DNA of 64,000 bases. Origin: Haliclystus octoradiatus (lineage: Eukaryota > Cnidaria > Staurozoa > Stauromedusae > Haliclystidae). This document shows, piece after piece, positions 57,301 to 64,000 of the stretch (within the stretch, counting starts at the first letter, position 1; each line of letters opens with the position of its first letter). Location: the NCBI GenBank assembly GCA_916610825.1, contig OU744448.1:35797993-35861992 (forward strand), read 5' to 3'. A program made the translations under genes and the position numbers. The notes beneath the pieces are model-generated. The model had not been told where the DNA came from, did no database searches, and was given only the letters and a program-made list of their open reading frames with translations.

Positions 57301-59083
57301 TTTGGGTAGTGCTATTCAAATATGCCACATACTTGACTGCAACCCAAATGAAATCAAGTTGTTTTGACAGTTTTTCTTTGGCATTGACTTTTGTCAGTTG
57401 GACATTTTCTACAATGGAAGAATGACTGGATTTGACACTATATTTGCTCTATGTATGATGATACCATTAGTACAGTGCATGGAGACACCCCTCATGGTCT
57501 CAGGGTTGATGTCGTTATTGTCCCACACAAATGTCACAAATGTGGATGGTTGAACCATATTAGGAACTAAATTTTAACTGCTTGCAGCTTAATTTGCTGG
57601 TTGGCAATGCTTGTTTTTAAGCTTGGTTTGGCAAACTTCATCGTATGATACTCCATTGCCAAGTTTGTTCAGCCACTGGACTACCTGCTTGGATCCTGTC
57701 TTTCTTTTGGTACATAACGACAATGCCACTTGCTTCCATGTCCTATGATTTCCATTACAAACACAATAAATAATGTCTTGGGCAATTGACGATACAACCT
57801 TTAGTTTGTGTGGGTATTTGCGTCCTTTTCAGCTTAACAAGGAAGGCAAAAAACTTTAAGTCAATGATGGAACCAATGTTTGGGATTGAATTAATTCATC
57901 TTCAGTGGAGGCCACTGTGGAAATGTTGGTGCGGCTTGTAGAATTTCTGCTCTTATAATTGAGGCAATCTCCAATTTTCTTGCTTATGTCGGTTAAAGAG
58001 TCTGCTTGCGTGTGCTGCTTAATGAGTCGACCTGCTGATTCTATGGCATACCCGATTGGAACCTTGCTACTGAACACGATGTAGCTATCTTTTTGAGGAC
58101 GCCAAAATTCTATCTGACCAGGAAAAAGAGTGGCTAGTTTTTTCCTTATTGTCCTTGAATCTATTATTTTAAACTGTTGAAAAGTTTGAAATGTTCAAAA
58201 ATGTCTTTCATGGTAAGGATCATCTCCTTGTTGATAACTAGGTCTTGTATATATGCTTTCAGTTCTGATGTACCGCATGTATCAACTTTTTCGCCGTTGT
58301 CTGTGTCTTCTGTTTCTGATTCGGTCTCAGGTTCTCCTCTTGCATAATTTCTATAACAAGTTTTATGATATCTGAACTCTCTTGATACGATTGTGGAATA
58401 ATCCAAACCAGTAATGTCCACAACCAATTGTCCTACGTCTTTTCGTTTGTGTGCAGCATTTTGTAATTTTATTGCTGAATCCTCACACAAACATTTTAGT
58501 AACGGTTCACGACCACTATTTGACTTATTTGTTTTGTTTTTTCTACATATACAGCATTCAACTGCTTGAAGGAGTGTAGCTATAAATAAAATGAAGTATA
58601 TTCAAAAACCATAATTCTGACAAAAATTCATTCTGATTAATACATATATAATTATAATATATACAGTGTAACAGTGTAATCTCGTTAATATCACAACCCG
58701 CTTATTATCACAATTTTTTATTTTGACTGCACATCGACAGTGATTTCAGTGCTGTGAAAAAAGCATGTCAGTGCTTACCAGCTCCTGTATAAACAGAACA
58801 AACAAATAAATAGGGTCACAGAGAAAAATTTAAGGTCATTGGCAGATCCTCTTTATAGGGACCACTAAACATGTTCTACTACAAACAGCATTACACAAAC
58901 AGATCAACATAAGATCTTATCTATTTCTTTTCTCAGGCCCGCAAAGTCACCTGGTCCTGTGGTAATTGCCCTGGACAGTGATATTAACGGGGCTACTCTG
59001 TATGTACTAAATAGAACATTTGCCTACTGTCCCACAAATTTAAACAAGGTCAAATATCAGGTATAAGTATTGAACTACATACC
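54393..59083 (-). pseudogene. Decayed member of an unclassified FEN-like/CXC multicopy family
   Basis: An upstream exon (about 59265-59083) ends at GTATGT. A second starts at 58579 after TTTATAG and encodes a cysteine pair (CCICRK) and FRYHKTCYRNYARGEP. Downstream, broken frames read FVWDNNDINPETMRGVSMHC (57.5 kb), IPNWTGFNYLLSA (57.3 kb), FWQSSLDMVNVLLTFTRSLK and DWLLHLQATERMLPWMFAYD (56.5 kb), and QTINRDQKGHGGI (56.2 kb). The last open part (54393-55247) has LPALHAFTGSDYTSAFHGMG followed by KAKAFKLL, then a CXC-type cysteine cluster (CGCKKSKCCGNKC). An upstream VTVDTDVAINAI plus GSDYT..GMGK resembles the acid and helical-loop motifs of FEN/XPG nucleases. I recall similar multicopy proteins in cnidarians and molluscs, but no name. 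Many frame breaks show it is dead. Confidence 0.55.
58672..59000. mobile_element. TA-type MITE in the first intron of the FEN-like/CXC pseudogene
   Basis: The ends CAGTGTAATCTCGTTAATAT and the inverse of CAGAGTAGCCCCGTTAATAT enclose 329 bp. TA follows the right end; the left flank is TAA. Pogo-type ends are likely. Confidence 0.55.
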
Positions 59084-59269
59084 AGATCTACCTTTTTCCC
59101 TTGTGGATCTTTTCGATGTGTTATTGTGTATGTTGCTATCCTCCTTTGGTGAATCTTCGGGTAATTGGAATTCTCTTTTACATGTGTCCACTGATTTGGG
59201 GTGCGTATAATTTTTAGGATGGCATCCGTGTTCATGGCCTGGGAGATCCCCATTCCCCAAAGCATTTAT

Positions 59270-60230
59270 AATTGCTATAATATTTGTATCTTGCCTTGTA
59301 TCCTTACAGCATACAATTTATATAATATATGCTCTTAAATTTTGGTATCAAGATTTTTATTAATACAAGGGATTTCAGTCTCACAACTTACGTAGCCAAT
59401 TTAAGTTTATCCCAAGATATCTTTGAAAAGCCCGCACTGGTCTTTATGTCCATAAGCAGGATTGTGAATGAGACATGTTCTATTTTCTGGCAATTCATCT
59501 TTTTTCTCTTTTTTTTTCAGGTGAATCCCTCAATGGTGACATATTTTATATTAACCGTCTTCTTTGAACTACACTATGATTTGCCAAGATGATTCACTTG
59601 CATAATGCTTGTATTTTTATTTTAATTATATGACAACTGTTACATTACTGTATATTTGCCTTGTACATTTTTCGTATATTCTGATTAATCATCCATAAAT
59701 CAGTTCAATTTTAGGTTTATATCAAGTTTTAATAATATTATAAACATAAATTATAATTATCGATAGACGCTGACGTGACGTATCTTTCATACTCAGGGGG
59801 TGCGGCATCGCTATTCCACGAACCTCCCTAATTCTATTGTATTTCTGATTATTATTTTATAATTATACTCTCAAATAATTATCAGTTCTAATTTAAAGTT
59901 GTTTCGCTTTTTTGTCAAAACTTTCGCCGGTGCATTGATTTTGTGAAGATTGTTTTCGAATTAGCAGCATGAACATTTGTTATCATTTACCCCCTGTCTC
60001 AAGCTACATTTCTCATCAAAAACTAGTTTAGAAATGGTGTCCATGCTGATGATTTGGTCAAGAATTACAACGATTAAAAATAGGAATTGTGACATATTTC
60101 TGAATAGTCATACTAGCCGACTTGAAGAATACTGTTAATTAGTATGTTGTTTATTATTTTCCGTTGTCAAAACTAAGTGCACTCTTAATGCAGGTAAGAC
60201 TACTGTTTTTGACTGTCAGCTCCCAGACTA
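59270..60230. other. Non-coding stretch
   Basis: No gene recognised; a TTTTTTTTTCAG tract at about 59509-59520 resembles an acceptor, but no exon follows convincingly. Confidence 0.35.
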
Positions 60231-60280
60231 ACAGAATTGGTTAACAAAGCCATAAATTAGACATGTGCTATAACAATAGT
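60231..60280. repeat. Exact 50-bp copy of part of the Gmr1-like LTR
   Basis: ACAGAATTGGTTAACAAAGC through ATAACAATAGT is identical to 53508-53557, in the same orientation. Flanks do not match. Confidence 0.85.
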
Positions 60281-60329
60281 AGGCTTAAAACAAAATATAT
60301 GACATAAATGTCACAGTGGGTCCAGTACA

Positions 60330-61950
60330 GCTAAAAGTCCATCCAATCAATAAAGTACCCTTCTATTGGAAAAAGAATATCTGCGTTGCCTCACTTTCAG
60401 TTGGACCATTTTTGCGGCCTCTTAATGACTTGGGTCAACTCTTTAACACAGAAGGCTCTGACCTCACCACCTTATCAGCAGTCCACTTTTTAAACATACC
60501 ACCTTGCCACCTAAGCACATTATTATGTTAAACCAGGTCAACTTACAACCTTTATCACTGAGCCACCTTGTTACAAATTGGCAATTTTACCACCTCATCA
60601 CCTTATTACTCAGCCCCTTGTAAACTTACCACCCTGCAAACTTGCCAGACAAATACCTCAACATGTCTTCAACTCACCACCTTACCTTTCTGCCCCTAAG
60701 CCAACTTACCACATTATCGTGTTTTCAACACGCCAATTTACCACCTTGTCAGCTGCCCACCTTATCACTAACCCACGTTTTCAACTGACCACCTTGCTAC
60801 TTTTCCAACTTACCACATTATCATGTTTTTAACTTGTCAATTGATCATCTTTTCATATTACCAACTTATCACTAAACTTTCTTTTTATTTCCACCTTACC
60901 ACCTTGCAAACTTACTAACCTGCCACCTTTTCAACTTGACATATTTCCACCTAACCACCACCCAAACCTGCAACCTTTGCAATTTGCTACATCACAATTT
61001 CACTACCTTGTCAATTTGCCACCTTACTACCCTCCACCGTGCAAACCTGCATCCTTACCACCTCGTCAACATGTCATTCTTAAGCCTTATCAACTTGCAT
61101 CGTCATCAGTTCACCACCATGCCAACCTGCACCCTTGTCAACTTACAAAATTTCCATTCCACTAAGAAGCCAACCTGCATCCTTCCCTCACCGCCATGTC
61201 AACCAGAGGCCTTCCAAGATTGTATCCTTACAACCTTACTTCGCCAACGTATTACATTATCATGTTTTTTCAACTTGCCAATTTATCATCACTTTATATT
61301 ACCACCTTATCACTAAGATATCTGTTTATTATTTTCCACCTTACCACATTGCAGCCTGTTTGCCTACATACTACTCTATCTTATTACAAATTGGCCATAT
61401 TACCATCTCATCACCTTGTCAACTTCGCAAATTATCACTAAGCAAAATTTCTACCTACAGCCCTGCCACCCCAGCACATTATTGTGTTATACCTTGCCAA
61501 CTTGCCACTATCCCAACCTGTAACCTTTTCAACATGCAGCCTTACCACATCACCACCATGCCAACTCAACTAGCAACACCTTACCACCATGTCAAATTCA
61601 GCCTTCCCAACTTGCATCCTCACCACCACACCGCCTTTTCAACTTGCCACCTCACCACCATGCCAACGTGAGGTCTTCTCAACTTACATCCTCACCACCA
61701 TGCCAACGTTGCATCATCAAGCCAACTTGCATCCTCACCACGTCATTACCTATTTAACTTGCCACATCACCATCATGCCAACCTGCAACTTTTTAGACTC
61801 TCCATTTTGCCACCTCACCATCATGCCAACTTGCATCCTCACCACGTCACTGCCTTTTCAATTTACCACCTCACCACCATGCCAAGCTGAAACCTTCTAA
61901 ACTTGCCACCTTACCACCTCACCATCATTCCAACTTGAATCCTTTTAAGG
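60330..61950. repeat. Degenerate pyrimidine-rich minisatellite
   Basis: About 1.6 kb is built from variants of CCACCTTACCAACTTGC, CACCACCATGCCAAC and TTTTCAACTTGCCACC, with irregular spacing of roughly 10-26 bp. The plus strand has few G residues. Several long frames cross it (60578-61900) only because the composition avoids stops; their translations are repeats of LPP, TTL and ILTT and are not genes. Confidence 0.85.
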
Positions 61951-61956
61951 AAGGTG

Positions 61957-62813
61957 CAGTCAAACTTACAAATTGCGGGGTGGAGCAGGTGACTACGTTG
62001 GTACTAGTACCAATTTTCCAACAGCAGCCCTGTCCAATCGTTACTGATGACCGTGCTGTATTGGTCATCTTGAGAGGTTATCTGATATTGATAAGGGACT
62101 ACTCATCTTGAGTCCATTTAGATAAAATTAAACTAACTAGACTTTTAAGGCGTTGTCTAGTTAGTCCCTCCGATTGGTCGTTTGCGTGCTATATAGCTGT
62201 TATTGTTGCAGCCTCTAGCATTATTGATGTTGACGAGGCCATAATTATACGACATCTATCTGTTATAAAATGACTTTTGCCATTAAGACCGCTGTTTTGT
62301 ATGTCATATCACACTTTGACCATATCTGTTGCTGAGGTGGCTCTTCTGATTGATGATGAAGAAGAATGTAAAATATCCATAAAAATTTCTATTTGTTAGG
62401 TCACATAGATAATGGCATTGCATTTGTATATCGACAATCATAGTTTGTCAGTCAATAGATCCAGTTGATCCGTGATTGGTTATATCTAGGCAAGTTGTTT
62501 TATTTGCCTTTTCAGAAGCATCTGTGTAAGGCAATCTATTAGTTTACATGTTCGTAAATGGGTACGGGACTCTTGTGAAATTAAAGTTGGTAATGCAATA
62601 TCGACCATCTACCCTCTAAATGCCTGTCTATGTACATTTCAGCTAATGTAAGCATCATCAGGACTCTGCATTGTTAGAGTCTACTGGTTTGATAGCTTAT
62701 CTATAATGTTGAATATAGCTGCTTGAACGTCAAGTACAGTGCATCGTTATGTCGCGTGCAGTCAAACTTACAAATTGCCCGGGTGGAGCGGGTGACTGCG
62801 TTGGTAGTAGTAA
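61957..62813. repeat. Pair of ~55-bp direct repeats enclosing 0.75 kb
   Basis: GCAGTCAAACTTACAAATTG then GGGTGGAGC(A/G)GGTGACT(A/G)CGTTGGTA occurs at about 61957-62010 and 62759-62811 in the same orientation, with a few changes. No frame of note lies between. It may be a short LTR-like (TRIM) element or one unit of a larger duplication. No flanking duplication was found. Confidence 0.6.
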
Positions 62814-64000
62814 ACATTACCACTAAAACTATCTCTAAAATGTAACCTAATCAATGCTATTGAATATACCAATGACAACAGGCGAGTTGTAGAAGATGAC
62901 CAACAGTCATAAATGACAACTACAAATGGCCCAGAAACAACCTCGTACTAAATGAGATCAAAGATCCTCTCTTTGAATTTCCAAATTCATTGCCAAATGA
63001 ACAGTCTACAAACAAACGAAACAAACACCGCAACAACCCAAACGTCTAGTAGATCAAGACGTCTTGGGATGACAGGACCAAGATCCCACTTGCAAACTAA
63101 ATAACAATCCACAAAAAGGACGATGACAGAGCTGACAAAACTAGTGACAAAACATGCAGACAAAATTGACAATGCAAATATTGACAAAAACACAAACAAG
63201 AACAGCAGAGGCAGTAATAACAACAGCAGCGGAAGACGCAGCCGTCACCATTACCTGTCAAATAACCATCAATGTTTCAACCATCAGGGTTCTAATCTTG
63301 ATTAAATTATTATTATATATCTATCTGTAGTTACATTTTTTCAGCTCCAGTCCTTCTTCTAATGGCTCACTCCAACAATCATGATAATTTCAACAATGAG
63401 ACCCTCTCTGACACTATTGAGCAATTGGGCGACTTGTCTGCTAAGCCAGTGAGAAGCGCTATGAGAAAAGGCGGGGTGGTAATTGCTATTCTTCATCCAG
63501 TGGATTACAGACTTTTGGACGAAAGAATAAACTTCTGGTCCAAGCGAAAGGAGCTTCCCTCATGTAAGAATAATGCTTTATGAAGATAATCAGTATTTCC
63601 CATTACATTTAATGCATATTAGAGAACTTTGTGACTTTTGATACTGATATATTTTGTTTTATTTTATTTGAAGGTATAACCCGAGCGAAAATCATTAATC
63701 AAGCCTTGGAGAATCCTGGTCCGATAAATTGATTGCTGAATTATTCTACGATTGATGAGTTTTATATTACTTTAGACTAATAATGCGACATACTCTGTTA
63801 GCAGATAATTCAAGTTTACTTTGAATTTGTTTTCCTTTTAAGGCCAATTATTTGGTTTCAATTTGACGGATTCGGGAAAGATTGTGCGATGAAACCGAAA
63901 GATTGCACGTGGCTGACATTTACTGTGGATTACTAGCATGACACATTGAGAATACAGAGTTTAAATGACTTTATGTGATGTGATATCATTGTGTTGCCTA
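62814..64000 (+). other. Unrecognised short frames at the right edge
   Basis: A 60-codon frame (63123-63305, asparagine- and serine-rich) and a 73-codon frame (63362-63583, LSDTIEQLGDLSAKPVRSAM then ILHPVDYRLLDERINFW) lie on the plus strand. The second could be an exon: CTCAT|GTAAGA follows at 63562, and an acceptor-like TTATTTGAAG at about 63675 precedes a frame reading ITRAKIINQALENPGPIN. I recognise no domain. It may be a gene continuing beyond the window or a repeat. Confidence 0.2.

Noticed and set aside
60578..61900. Several long plus-strand frames
   Set aside because: They are products of the pyrimidine-rich minisatellite, which rarely spells stop codons.
60330..61950. CRISPR-like spaced repeats
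   Set aside because: Repeats are irregular and degenerate, and the sequence is eukaryotic.
62987..63223. Minus-strand hydrophobic frame of 78 codons
   Set aside because: It is the complement of an asparagine/lysine-rich stretch; hydrophobicity is a composition effect.
63680..63732. 2A-like NPGP peptide (ALENPGPIN)
   Set aside because: The required D-x-E before xNPGP is not in register, and the frame ends at once.

Overview
This window comes from a eukaryotic, almost certainly metazoan, genome. It is AT-rich, has spliced reading frames with GT-AG junctions, tRNA-derived and LINE-type repeats, and layer upon layer of transposable elements. No confident host gene was found. A Ty3/Gypsy element with integrase upstream of reverse transcriptase (Gmr1-like order, reported mainly from deuterostomes) and an aquatic-invertebrate style repeat mix hint at an invertebrate deuterostome such as a tunicate. 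That placement is inference only.

Layout. 1-13.4 kb: inverted-repeat elements, LINE and Gypsy scraps, CAACGTTGC-rich arrays and a tRNA-derived SINE. 13.4-21.3 kb: a minus-strand LINE split by a hAT-type non-autonomous element (8-bp target duplication), itself split by a young Ty3/Gypsy element (154-bp LTRs differing at one base, 5-bp duplication). 21.3-33 kb: the centre of interest. A second Gypsy-type element (169-bp LTRs, PBS, PPT, 4-bp duplication) carries, between its 5' primer site and its gag remnant, a segment of flavivirus genome in the same orientation: capsid, prM, envelope and the start of NS1. The viral frame has one stop codon in prM and a frame change near 23.82 kb, and is otherwise open. 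A 5.77-kb CACTA/EnSpm transposon with 3-bp ATG duplications has split the viral segment at the M/E boundary. That transposon holds a decayed transposase plus two spliced minus-strand genes.

34-44 kb: LINE fragments (plus strand), a hAT element with a BED finger exon, and Tc/pogo-like MITEs. 44-49.4 kb: a THAP/P-element transposase pseudogene split by a complete hAT element with a perfect 8-bp duplication. 49.4-54 kb: the Gmr1-like Gypsy element, truncated at its RNase H. 54.4-59.1 kb: a decayed member of an unclassified metazoan multicopy family that pairs a FEN/XPG-like signature with a cysteine-rich CXC domain. 60.3-61.95 kb: a degenerate pyrimidine-rich minisatellite. 62-64 kb: a direct-repeat pair and unrecognised short frames.

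The parts do not form a pathway. The window is a heterochromatin-like graveyard in which at least four nested insertions can be ordered by their target-site duplications. Its main biological message is a fossil flavivirus structural region trapped in, and flanked by the LTRs of, a retrotransposon.
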